Positions 46,458-57,439 of a stretch of DNA of 64,000 nucleotides are shown here, in pieces. The stretch covers positions 655,784-719,783 of the forward strand of contig CH002866.1 in the NCBI GenBank assembly GCA_000149265.1. Direction: 5' to 3'. The DNA is from Ciona savignyi (lineage: Eukaryota > Chordata > Ascidiacea > Phlebobranchia > Cionidae). Positions within the stretch are counted from its first letter, which is position 1. Every line of letters starts with the position of its first letter. Made by a program: the position numbers and the translations under genes. Below the pieces are notes generated by a model. The model saw only the letters and a list, made by a program, of their open reading frames with translations. It did not search any database and was not told the origin of the DNA.

Positions 46458-47892
46458 TTTACGTGTATTATAATTTATCTGAAAATACAACGATAAAGTT
46501 CGTTAGAGTTAAATTAGAATGGTAACAAAACTAGTACACTAGATCCAGTTGTGAAATCGTCAATTGCGCAATCCTCGCATTACAGATAACAAGATTGCGA
46601 CTTCCCGATTTTAGTATATTTGTTTGAAGTTTAAAGATTTTCTTAGCTAGTACAATAGGGTTTAGTCAAGGGAAATATGTTGGCCGATACCAATGAAATC
46701 TGGTATATCATTCTGATGTGAACAATAAACATGGACTGCTGAATTGACTGCTGAAAATTCAAACCAAATCTAATGGCCTTGTAACATAAATCTTCTGACC
46801 GTTAACTATATAACTCAAACACTTACAATAACAATAATACATTTAAGATTATTATACTATGTATTATATACACACTTCCTTTTACATTCAATCCCACGGA
46901 ACTCAGCCACCTCAAGTTTAAGCATGTCTTCACTCGGCGAATTCAGTTACTAAATGTCAATTTCAATGCCTAGGTGCGCTTTTTATTTCCCTAACGCGAT
47001 GCGGTGAGCTACCTTTTAAGTTTAAACATTGTAAAGGTATGGAGAATTTGAAATGAGTTTACCTAAAACGGTTGGTTGATTTGGTGCCGGTATAAGCGCA
47101 GTAAAGGATGGTCGGTACGTGCTTCTCCTAGAAAAAATGTTTAGTCTTCATTCTCGCTATGAACTAGCGCAAGTTTCATTGAAAATCAACGAAGCAAAGC
47201 AGTGACAAAGCTAACTCAAAAATGGCTGCGTCATCATTGTCGACGTGGAACAAAGACGGCTTTTATTTCAGTCACATGCGTATTTAGTCACATGGGGCAT
47301 TTTATTACGTATTAAGTCACATGGGGTAAGATATCGTACGTTAACAAATTCCGTTACTGGATAACAATTTCAATGCTTGGGCGCGGTCTTTATTTCCCTA
47401 GCGCGATGCGGTGAGCCATTGTAAAAGGTTGAAATGAGTTTATGTAAAAACAGAGACGGCTCTTATTTCAGTCACATGCGTATTTAGTCACATGAGACAT
47501 TTTATCACGTATTTAGTCATATGGGGTGATATATCGTGCAACTCTACTGTACTTGGTGGTTAGTTTTATTGCATATTTTATCGCTGTGGTATTGTGTCGT
47601 TGATGTAATTAAAATGAAACAAACAGTTATTTGGTGTCGATTCGTTTATACAAAGATTTCCCTTTTTTTCATTGCATAGATATAAACCTAAAAGCAATTG
47701 CAACGAAATAGGATATTGCCTATATATTTATAAAAAAATGTTTTTATCATACGATTCTTTTAACATTGCATCCAAAAATAAAAATATTGGTAATATGCAC
47801 ATGTAAATTATGCAGCAATTTGTGTTTACCCAAAATGGACTATTAAAAATCAATTGTTAAAGCTGTTTATATATCCAGATTCCTATCACAGT

Positions 47893-48240
47893 TAGGATAG
47901 GATAGGATTTTTATGTTTATCCCCGTGAATGGGAAAACCAAGGGGGTTTACACACGGGCAATCGTCAGATCACCTCGCGCCCATGAGCTATTGCAGTGTG
48001 TTGTATATGATAGATATTGCAGTGTGTTGTATATGATACCTGAGCTATTGCAGTGTGTTGTATATGATAGACACGTTCCTTCAATTTGGTAGAACCCATT
48101 AATCCGCTGGGTTCAGGCAATGTCCGTAAAGTGCCTTGCCCAAGGACACAACCGACTAGCTAGCGATCAGTTTCCGACCTTCAACCTTTCGATTGAATGG
48201 CGACGCACTTAACCGTTAGACCAACCGGCCGGACTGAGTT
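47893..48240 (-). mobile_element. Full-length SINE with internal triplication
   Basis: Runs from TTAGGATAGGATAGGATTT to ACCAACCGGCCGGAC. The piece ATTGCAGTGTGTTGTATATG is present three times in a row (about 47990-48070), expanding the element. Confidence 0.85.
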
Positions 48241-48299
48241 AACTTGATCACTTTGTCAGTTTCACCTTACAGCTTCCTAAAATCTTAAAAATCAACGTT

Positions 48300-48540
48300 T
48301 CCTGTACGTTAAGTGCCTTGCCAGAGGAAACAACCGACTAGCTAGCAACCAGTTTCGAACCTTAAACCCTTTTGTTGGAAGGCGTCGCACTAAACCACCA
48401 GACTAACCGGCCGGACTCAGTATACTGCAATAGCTCCCGTTAATGATGGGCGCGAGGTAATCTGCTGATTGCCCGTGTGTTATCGCCCTTTGCGTTTTCT
48501 ATTCTTGGTGACAAACCTAAATATCCTGTTCTATTCTATT
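48300..48540. mobile_element. Chimeric SINE: reversed head joined to forward tail
   Basis: 48300-48418 is a reverse-orientation tRNA-like head (GTGCCTTGCC ... ACCGGCCGGACT). 48424-48540 is a forward-orientation 3' tail (ACTGCAATAGCTCCCGTTAA ... GTGTGTTATCGCCC). The two halves point away from a common junction. Confidence 0.75.
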
Positions 48541-48612
48541 ATTGCCGTAACTTATTGCTTTTTGTTTGCTATCTTAAAAATTCGATTGTTTGGTTGGCAT
48601 TAATTATGTCAG

Positions 48613-48967
48613 ATGGTTCCATTGGATTTGAAATCATTTTTTGCATTAGTTTGAATGATGTGGCGTTGGTAACAACGGGCGTCAATATTCTTTTTGCCAG
48701 GGAACCTAAAGTTTTTTATCATGTGAAAAAAATATGCATGTGTGTAAAATATAGCTAGCGAAATACATTTGGACAATTATTTTTTTCAGTACGACATATT
48801 AAATAATCGTGTCATGGTGGAAGATGATTCAGATACGATCACTGAATTGTGTCTATTGATAAAATATAGATGCGATACGTGGCTGAATTGGTTTATTTCA
48901 AGGGGGATCGCCCTTATCGCGAACCCTGTTTTTGTCATGTTTCCTATTGTCGATCGTAACGTTGTGG
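48613..48967 (+). CDS. Possible two-exon coding segment, unrecognised
   Basis: Exon candidates 48613-48722 and 48790-48967 are separated by a 67-bp GT-AG intron with a good T-rich acceptor (TTTTTTTCAG) and a GTGAGT donor after the second exon. The joined reading is open and includes GFEIIFCISLNDVALVTTG, VMVEDDSDTITELCLL and VFVMFPIVDRNVVG, with three Cys. No matching upstream or downstream exon was found, so it may be part of a small gene, an upstream exon set of the receptor at 49955, or chance. Family not recognised. Confidence 0.28.
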
Positions 48968-49442
48968 GTGAGTAGATAAAAGCGCAAAAATAGCACATTT
49001 TATAAATACTGTACCTATTTTAGATACATGAAATAAGGAGTACTAATTTCACCTTTGCCATTTAAATTGCTCTTCCTTGCCCAACCAATTTAAACTTAAA
49101 ATCACACAGCATATTTTAATAAAACCGCTCATGCACTTTTCCACCCATCGCTAAACAACACATTTTCTCTGGATTCTCTATTTTGTGTACCATTAATGTT
49201 TTACACAATAATCACCCAATTCATTCAATTTCTTTGACAATATAAGTGATTGAATTTAAATAATGAATTTCGTGGAAAAGTCCGTAAGAGCGATTCACCT
49301 GTCAAATGTATTGCTTCCTGTTGTTTTAAACGAGCAATTAAGTTTAGCAATATCTCTTGTTTAATTTATTTTTAGTAATTTCAATAAGGTTTAGGACTGA
49401 ATCGTAATATTTTTTATATGTGCAAACATGATAAGCTATAAG

Positions 49443-49715
49443 CGTGCGACAGATTAGTCTGGTGGATTATTGCGTCGCCTTTCAGTTGAAAGTTTGCAGA
49501 TACGAAGCTGATCGCTAGCTTGGTCGATTGGGTGCCCTTGGGCAAGACACTTAACGGACATTGCCTGAACGTAGCGAGTTTATGTGTTCTACCAAATTAA
49601 AGAAAACTGTGAATCATAAACAACACATCTGCAATAGGTCCGGTAACCCCGAGGGTGGGCGCGAGCGATGTGATATGACGATTTCCCGTGTGTTAACCCC
49701 CCTTGGTTTCTCAAA
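49443..49715 (+). mobile_element. Full-length SINE
   Basis: GCGACAGATTAGTCTGGTGG, CGCCTTTCAGTTGAAAG, CCCTTGGGCAAGACACTTAA, then AACCCCGAGGGTGGGCGCGA and GTGTGTTAACCCCCCTTGG. About 240 bp upstream of the receptor start; otherwise 48968-49954 shows no exon. Confidence 0.85.
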
Positions 49716-49954
49716 ATGTTATAAAGTAAATTAACTATACGAAATCTAGGCTTAATTGGTGAAAAATAATAACTAAGTTTTTTCTTTCTTTGTTACGGCG
49801 ATTAAGCTAACAACAATAATAAATTATTAAAGAAAGAAGAAAAATTGAAAAACGATTATAGTAAAAACGTAGTCTACCAATATTATTTGTTTTTTTATTG
49901 TCATCTACTTAATTGCATTAAAAGGTTTTATAAATAAAAATTTTAATAAACAAA

Positions 49955-52900
49955 ATGAGATTTACAATAGTTGCAATTAGTTTTATATGGACAATATTAG
50001 AAAGTCATGGATTTTACAAAGACAAAGGTAACTAGTTGTTTGGGTTGATATTTTCAACAATTTTTTATTTCTTATTTTTGTTGTTTGATTTAACATAAAT
50101 GTAGGATACTTTTAACATCCGGTGATGGTAAAATCAGGTTATAAGTTATAAAACTGCAATTATCAAATAACTCAAAAAGGGCTATTGTATATCTATGTAT
50201 TCAGGAATAATTTATAAATATACATAAATATTGTGACAACATCTATTGTTTATTGGCGATATTTGAATTTTCAATAATATTTGTGTATTCTTTTATATCG
50301 CCCACTTATACTATACGAATCAGCAAATGATTAACCATATTTATTCATCTATAAAACTATTTTTCGGCTGTTTTCTTGTATTTTTTACTTGTGCAACTTC
50401 AGGACCAAGCTTTAAATCGCTTAAAAATATATTTTTGGGTATTTCGTTTAGTCGGGCTATGTGCTATTTTGATTATTAAATCGTAGGGATATTATTTTTC
50501 GGATTTAAAGGTATTTGCTGTGCTAATTGTTTTATTTTGATTTTTTATTATATACAAACGACGTTTAAACATAAAACGTTAGAAAAAATGTCTGAATTTA
50601 TTAACAAAAACCTATGTGGAATACAGATCTGCTTGATTGAAAAATAAAGTTTTACTGTAAATATTTCGTGCAGGTTTCTAATTATAACATTTTTAGTTGT
50701 TGTTTTATTAATTATAGAGACTTAAGTGTGTGCCAAAACATATTGAAATGATAATATGTTGAACTTTACGACAAGGGGGAAACATGTTTTATGGGCGCAT
50801 TGGTATAAATAGTTGCAATTAAACTTACGTTTGCAAACTTTGTCTTACGTTTGCATTGTTATTAATTATTAAACTTTTATTAACATTTGTTGACACTGTT
50901 TTTAATTCGCTTACATAAAGTATTAAACTTAATTCTCTTTTCTATAAACAGACCGTTGTCCCAGCAACGTGATAACGTTCCAATCACGTGGCCGTCAGAT
51001 TCTCATGAGATTTAATTCAGTGAAGATTGGTGAAACTTCACTATCACGTGAAACGTGTTCAAATGCTCGTGAGTTTGAGATATATATCATCGTACACATT
51101 ATGGAGACATAGATAGAATATGTTTCGGACCAAAATTAATACACAACTATATATCTTATTTCTAAAGCAGTATTGTCGTCATTTTAATAATAATAAACAC
51201 TTATGATTTGTTTTAATGTTCAACAACTACAGATGTTCCTCTTGCGTCGATAAAGTGCACGAATAGCTCCGGGTCAGCAGAGTTTGACCTTGCCTACTTT
51301 AAAAGAAATAAATGCCCGGATTCCACACAGGTAAGGTACATCCTCCCCACATCTAAGAATAAAGTGGATAAGCGCCTCATTACCTACTGCCCAAAGTCGG
51401 CTTTATATCACTTTATAGTGTGCAGATAATCAAAAATGCTTCTTATTGGGATGAGCTATAAGAAAACACTAAGATAAAGTGATGTGAAATGATTTGATGA
51501 TGTGCACAATAAGTACATCTTACATACACGTTCGAGTTAATGAAAGTATCTTAGTGTGTCACTAATCAGACCTAACTTTCTTCCCATATTTTAACAGCCT
51601 AAAGCAACAACAAGTACAGTAAACCTGAAAGAATTTCCGATATCGTCGACAACTTTACAACAATTTCCTACAAAGCCAACCACAATTCAACAACTTTCAA
51701 CAACACCTATTCAATTTCAACGAACTATGACGGATGTTAAAATATCAACAAATTTGCAACGATTTTCAACAACATCAACAAGTTTGCAAAAATTTCCGAG
51801 AGCAACAACAAATGTTCAACGTTTTCCAACAACATCAACAAGTTTGCAAAAATTTCCGAGAGCAACAACAAATTTGCAACGTTTTCCAACAACATCAACA
51901 AGTTTGCAAAAATTTCCGAGAGCAACAACAAATTTGCAACGTTTTTTGACAACATCAACAAAGATTCAAAAATTACCAACCACATTAAAAATCAGTGAAC
52001 GACTTTCCACGAAATATCCGACAGAAACCAAAATGTCAGCTAACATAGTACACAAACTATCCCAAAACAAATCTCATCAAATCTCAACCCTGAACGGATT
52101 TCTGAAAGATCACGCCAGTGCTACACAGCATGTGGTAAGTGATAGGATAAGGATAAGATATTAATGGTTATCCACGTGAATTGGAAAATCAAGGGGGTTA
52201 ACACACGGGCAATCGTTAGATCACCTCGCGCCCACCGTCGGTTTACCGGAGCTATTGCAGTGTGTTGAGTATGATAAAAAAAAATCCAACAACTAATTTT
52301 CATAAATATTTTTTTAGATTTCTCCAAAGCAAGCCCAGGATTATTTAGATTTGGCCGATAACATCATTTCTTTATCACAATCCGTAAATTTATCTGACGA
52401 CAATGAATTTGACGTGACGAGGACAATTGATCTTTGTGATGTCATCACCAGCCACGTCAATTTAACTGGGATACAAAAGGTTTTGCTGAACTCGTCAAAT
52501 TTTATAATGGATATCAGAGATGTGAATAAAAGCAGTGGTAAGACGACTTTTTCAACCATAGAGATGTACAGAAACCTTTATGTTTAGAATTCGTTTGCTA
52601 GACACGAGTACTTGTTTCACTAAATGGTAAAACGCGGACCCACTGCTCAATGGTTTAACATTCTGGTGTAAAAATCACACTTACAAATTTCATATTTACA
52701 GAGGAAGCATTGCTTTTCAACAATAGGAATTATCCAGGCTCGGATTTCATGATTCCCTCGTCTGTCATTAAACGTTCTGCATCACCACTAGTTGTCAGAG
52801 TTGCGTTTATTTTGTTCAAAAACAATGACTTTTTTCCATCTAAAACCTTTCAAATTCATCAGGTATTATTGTGATGTTTTAATTTATATATATATGTATT

Positions 52901-55900
52901 TTTTTAAGTTCGTTAATAATGTTTATCCTCGCCAAAGAAATATCCACAGTCTCTAAAATAAGTGTACACAATCTGTTTGTAGTAGCTATTTCAGTGCGTT
53001 AGATGTGTTGGAACGGTTGCTTTTGTTTTTAAGTGCCAGTAAAGAAACTTTTCAATATGCACAGCCAACTGGCATCTACATTTACTATTACATTTATTCT
53101 AATCCACATTATAACAAGGTCATATCGGCAAAAATACTGGGTCTACCGGAAGGAACAATGTTAGATGATCCGATACAATACACACTTCCAGTCGTTCAAG
53201 TGAGTGTAGTGTATTTTGTATTTTTGATATTTAGAGAATTGCAGAATACATATTTAAGCAAAGGCAGATGGGAAAACCCATGGGCCGTTACATCTCGTTT
53301 ATCTCGTGCTCAAAGTCGCTGTTACTTTTAATCCATTAATTCATTGAATTCAGAAGACGCCCGCTGAGTGAATTGGCCAATTACACAAATGTCTAACCGG
53401 TGGATGATTTTAAATCGCCCGTTTGACCTGCAAACGACTTGCTTATAGACTGACTGGCCAAACTACCTTATATGACATATGATATATTTTAAGCTTTAAA
53501 ACATTTCTTCATTTGTAATTCTAAATAAACGTCTTCTATTTAAAGGAATATGAACAATTGGTCTTTGAGGTACTTTTTTTTACAGAAATATGTAAAATTA
53601 ATGGAATGTGGATTCTGGGATTTCGAGATTTCTGATTGGTCCACGCGTGGCTGCATTTTGATATCACAATCACCCCCTCTGTGTGAATGTAATCACATGA
53701 CTAACTTTGCTATTTTGGTGGTAAGTACTGGGGTACTTTTGCTGAGCACCAAGTCCTCTATTAAACTTGGTGACTGATGTATGATTGTAAGTGCAGTGGT
53801 TGTAATCTATAAACCTTTTTATTTGTTGTCTGACGTGCTTCCAGCAGAACTAACTTTTCCCCCAATTATTACAGACAGTCAATCATGATGCATCCCGACA
53901 TAAGTTCCTTGACGTAATTTCGAAAATTGGATGTGGATTGTCCATATTAGGACTAATCGGGACTATTGTAATACACGCTTTGTTCAAGTAAGTCTAAGAA
54001 ATTGGTAACATGTCAAATATTTATCCATTTAAACAGCTGGCAACTGTGTACAGTCAGCATCAACTAAGTTCTCTGTTCTTGTACACAGTCGATTGCTTTC
54101 TCGCAGTGTTTTATATTTGTAAAGCAATAGCGGTTTTCTGTAAATATAAATCGACTTAGATATAAAAAAACACAATATAACAAACTCATTAAAAAACCAT
54201 TCTTACCGAACTGTGCGTTGATCCCACTCTAATTTTTAAACATAAATTTAAAGTTGCATAAATATATCGTAATGCTCTGCGAAGAAAGAAATAAAGAAAA
54301 TCGGTGAATAAATCCGTTAACAAATACTATAAAAATAAAGACTCAATTGGCTTACAACTGAAATATAACAACGAACTTAGGACGAGTATTTAAAGAAGGA
54401 AAAAACGACGATTGCCAATTAGCGTGCGCGTCTTATCTCACAACTTAAGGAAGCCGGAATTTAAATGAATTAAGAAACGTAAAAGGCTAGAACAAATTAA
54501 AGAACAGTAAACAATTTTTTATACACATGGGTAAGACACAAAAACGTAATCACGGGACAACCTGATGCCCAAATGATAACGCCTCTTGCATTTTCTTATT
54601 CACCGGGATCAATGTCCTATCCTATCCCAACCAGTTTACCACCCGTAATGTCATGGATGGATGACACAATAGCACAGCAACGATGTCTGAAGAATATCCT
54701 TATGTATTTTAAACTTTTTTGGCAGAAAACTCCATCGCCATGTGACGCAGCATATTCTATTGCATCTGAGTATGACTTTGCTATTTTCGTATCTTTTCTT
54801 CACATTCGGAATCAACAACAAACAAGATTTTGCCACCTGCCTCTCTGTCGCTATCTTGTTGCACTACTTCTGGCTGGCAACTTGGTGTTGGATGGCGGTA
54901 GAGAGCTATACAATGTATCTTCTACTTGTTAAAGGTAAAACATAAAAAAATGTATTTTATTGTGAAACCTTTTAGGGGCCGCGTCCATCCGTTCCATAAA
55001 AATTATTGCTTTAATTTGGGACCAACCGGTAGCGACTTGTTTCTATCTCAAAACATTTTAGCTGATCTAGCGACGTGTTATAATTAAGATAACCGGTGGG
55101 CTATACCAGTGTTTTGAAAGGGCGGACTACGCAGTTACATAGTCTTTTGATTTACATGATTAACGTCGCTGCTTCCATCATAAATAGAAACGGTATAAAA
55201 ACAATAATTATTTTATTGTTTTCAGTTATTTGCAATAAGAACAGTCAGAGTTGCATAATAAGGAGGGGGTGTCTCTTCAGTTACGTAACACCTGCCTTAG
55301 TTGTTACATTCACCGTGCTGTACTCCCTCTATAAAGTGGACGTCCAATCCTCGTAAGTTAGGTTGTACGAATATTAATTTTACTTTTGGAGCGAAGAAAA
55401 CAATTTTCCCAAAAAGCTAATTTCGTTATCGTCATATTTTGTCATAGAAGGACAATAACACTGTTTAGAAACAACACATATGATTGGAATAACATGAAGA
55501 TTAAAATTTCTAACTGTCGTTCGAACGGGGAATCGAATGTTGTTAAAATATAAAATATTTTAACCCGATATATGACAATTAAGCACTTGGTTGTGGATAG
55601 ATAAAAGCAAATCTGAAAAATTAACCCAGTCAATTAAAAAAGTTTCTATAGTTCTGTTTTGCGGATTAAAATATAACCTAGTCAGAACAAAAAACCTACT
55701 CAATCCAAAATGTGGATTGGTTTATTGTTCTGTTTTGGAGATTAAACTTGTTATAGAAACCTCTAAAAAGAAGCGAAATAAATTACTGACTTTTACCTCT
55801 CTACTACGGGATTGTTAAACCGAAATGCATTATGATAAATAGTATGACCATAGAATACTAACTTACAGAAGTATATAACCATAGAATACTAACTTCTGTA

Positions 55901-57439
55901 AGTTAGTATTCTATGGTATATAACAACAACTTTGTTGTTTCTTAATATATGTTGCTGAAGTACAGCCTCAACCTATGTTTCATTCAGGAATTCCTTGGAA
56001 AAAAATTATGGTCACAACGATTCTCGTCGTAAGTTACATTTTTTCGTTTATCCACCTAAATCACCTGTTTTAAATTCTGATATTTATTTAAATAAATATC
56101 TAAAGAGATGGTAAATATGTATAAATTTACCATTTCGCTGTATATCAGATTTTTTCAGTTCAAATATATAGTTTGTTTCAAAAATATTGGAGTCTTCAAT
56201 TAACCCCACCCCCCCCCCCTTCCACTCTTACTATACACTTTCCAGATTGGTCAAGTTACCTGAGCGATGATGCTTGTTGGGTGAAAGGGTCGACTTTTTA
56301 TTTTGGATTTTTACTCCCTATTTCTATGATCTTGGTCTACAACTTTGCCGTTTTCATTAATGTAGTTTACTCCCTGAGTTACAGGCAGGCAAGGGTGAGT
56401 TTGTGTGGTTAAATTTTACGTGTGTGCGGTCAGGCCCAGTTTTAACTGGTTAGCTAATTAACGGTGAATTACCCAGTCACCTCAAAGGGTAAGTAATCAA
56501 CTACTGAGCAGTAACTGCAGTACTGATAAATGACAGTTAGTAAATGTTTTCTGAGCCAGTCGATATTAATATGTTAGTTTAATCAAAACCAAAAGAGGTA
56601 TCCCCACCTGCCCAATTGTAAACGAACGAAGTAATCTGACAATTTTAAAATAAAGTATCACAAGTATTTAAACATTAGGCCTACATAAAATAAATTAATT
56701 TTTATATAAATAAAATGTTGCTTATTTAGTTTTATTTTCTTTAAAAAAAATTTTGCCAGCTTCAGTCGACGGCGAAACAACTCTCGCTACGCAAACGATT
56801 GAGCAACGTCATAACCATGACGACGTTGCTCGGGTTGCCATGGTTACTTGGATTGGTGGGTAACTTGATCCATGAAGAAACAGTCTCAACAATTATTCAA
56901 ACCATTCACGTCTTGCTTAACTCTTGTCAGGTTGGTGATTTGGTATTTGCTCTTGGAGTTTGATTTTAGGAACCAGTTTCCACAATACCTTATCATAAAG
57001 CCTAGACACCCACCTATACGCGAGTATAAAAGAACCACACACGTACTTTTATAGACTCATTGCCTAACTGGACTGTGGGTATAAAAATGACTTTCGATAG
57101 CTGTGAATAGAGTCCGACTTTTAATCTATGGTTTTAAACCAATAACATTTCAGTTGACGGAGTGATGCACAAATACTTGAACTCGTTATTCATAAGGTGT
57201 CATTAAACTTCTATTTCCAGGGATTGTTCTTATTCATTATATTCTGCGTGCACCACCAACGGGTTCGAATTATCTGGATGAGAGCCTGTTGCCATTACGT
57301 ACCCTCTACTACCACCTACTGGCCAAGCAATTGCTTGGATGCTCACCACTTTTTGCGAGGAAGCAGTGGAGAGCATAGCTCGCGCAGGAGGTTTGCAAGA
57401 GATTCGCAAACCAGAAAGTCGATTACAGATAAATTTTAA
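49955..57439 (+). CDS. Adhesion G protein-coupled receptor with GAIN/GPS and VNTR stalk
   Basis: Seven-pass adhesion receptor, about 834 residues. Exons: 49955-50027, 50952-51068, 51233-51330, 51598-52134, 52318-52537, 52702-52862, 53065-53199, 53586-53720, 53875-53987, 54726-54934, 55226-55352, 55988-56028, 56246-56394, 56760-56930, 57221-57439. Order: signal peptide (1-20); a small Cys-containing N-terminal module (25-95) I cannot name; Ser/Thr-rich stalk (97-275) with a 20-residue tandem repeat; GAIN domain (276-480); GPS in exon 8 with paired Trp, GC, and CECNHMTNFAILV, where HMT is the expected autocleavage tripeptide; then seven helices, including HILLHLSMTLLFS (TM2), GLPWLLG (TM6) and GLFLFIIFC (TM7); short basic tail. 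A 41-nt microexon (55988-56028) restores phase between exons 11 and 13. Ligand and subfamily unknown. Confidence 0.9.
51751..51969 (+). repeat. 60-bp coding minisatellite (VNTR) in receptor stalk
   Basis: About 3.6 copies of an exact 60-nt period. The protein unit is RFPTTSTSLQKFPRATTNLQ. Only a handful of substitutions separate the units. Confidence 0.95.
52140..52285 (-). mobile_element. SINE 3' fragment beginning at receptor exon 4 donor
   Basis: GATAGGATAAGGATAAGATA begins within 6 bp of the exon 4 donor; then GGGGGTTAACACACGGGCAA and GGAGCTATTGCAGTGTGTTG. Confidence 0.8.
54575..54632 (+). mobile_element. SINE 3' end fragment in receptor intron 9
   Basis: GCATTTTCTTATTCACCGGG followed by TCCTATCCTATCCCAA matches only the last 50 bp of the SINE. 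Confidence 0.5.
55847..55917. repeat. Inverted repeat with an 18-bp perfect stem
   Basis: ACCATAGAATACTAACTT (55878-55895), loop CTGT, and its exact complement at 55900-55917. A third direct copy of the left arm sits at 55847-55864. In receptor intron 11. Confidence 0.9.

Larger units (their letters stand above)
46458..48612. other. Upstream region of CYP E, repeat-rich
   Basis: A block at 47150-47260 (minus orientation) matches the region upstream of CYP D and the relic. Two related units (about 46925-47345 and 47340-47540) share GCGATGCGGTGAGC and GTCACATGCGTATTTAGTCA. SINEs occupy 47893-48240 and 48300-48540. No supported exon. Confidence 0.5.

Noticed and set aside
51751..51969. CRISPR-like array
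   Set aside because: Contiguous 60-bp repeats with no spacers, inside a eukaryotic coding exon.
51734..51985. Overlapping genes on both strands in the repeat
   Set aside because: Frames are open only because the 60-bp unit lacks stops; the frame joined by splice sites to the receptor is the supported one.
53034..53064. Upstream acceptor (TTTTTAAG at 53033) for receptor exon 7
   Set aside because: It has the better pyrimidine tract but is out of phase with exon 6; the CAG at 53062-53064 is in phase.
56200..56222. C-rich run as a regulatory element
   Set aside because: A simple homopolymer-like stretch in an intron next to the acceptor; nothing beyond a pyrimidine tract is supported.
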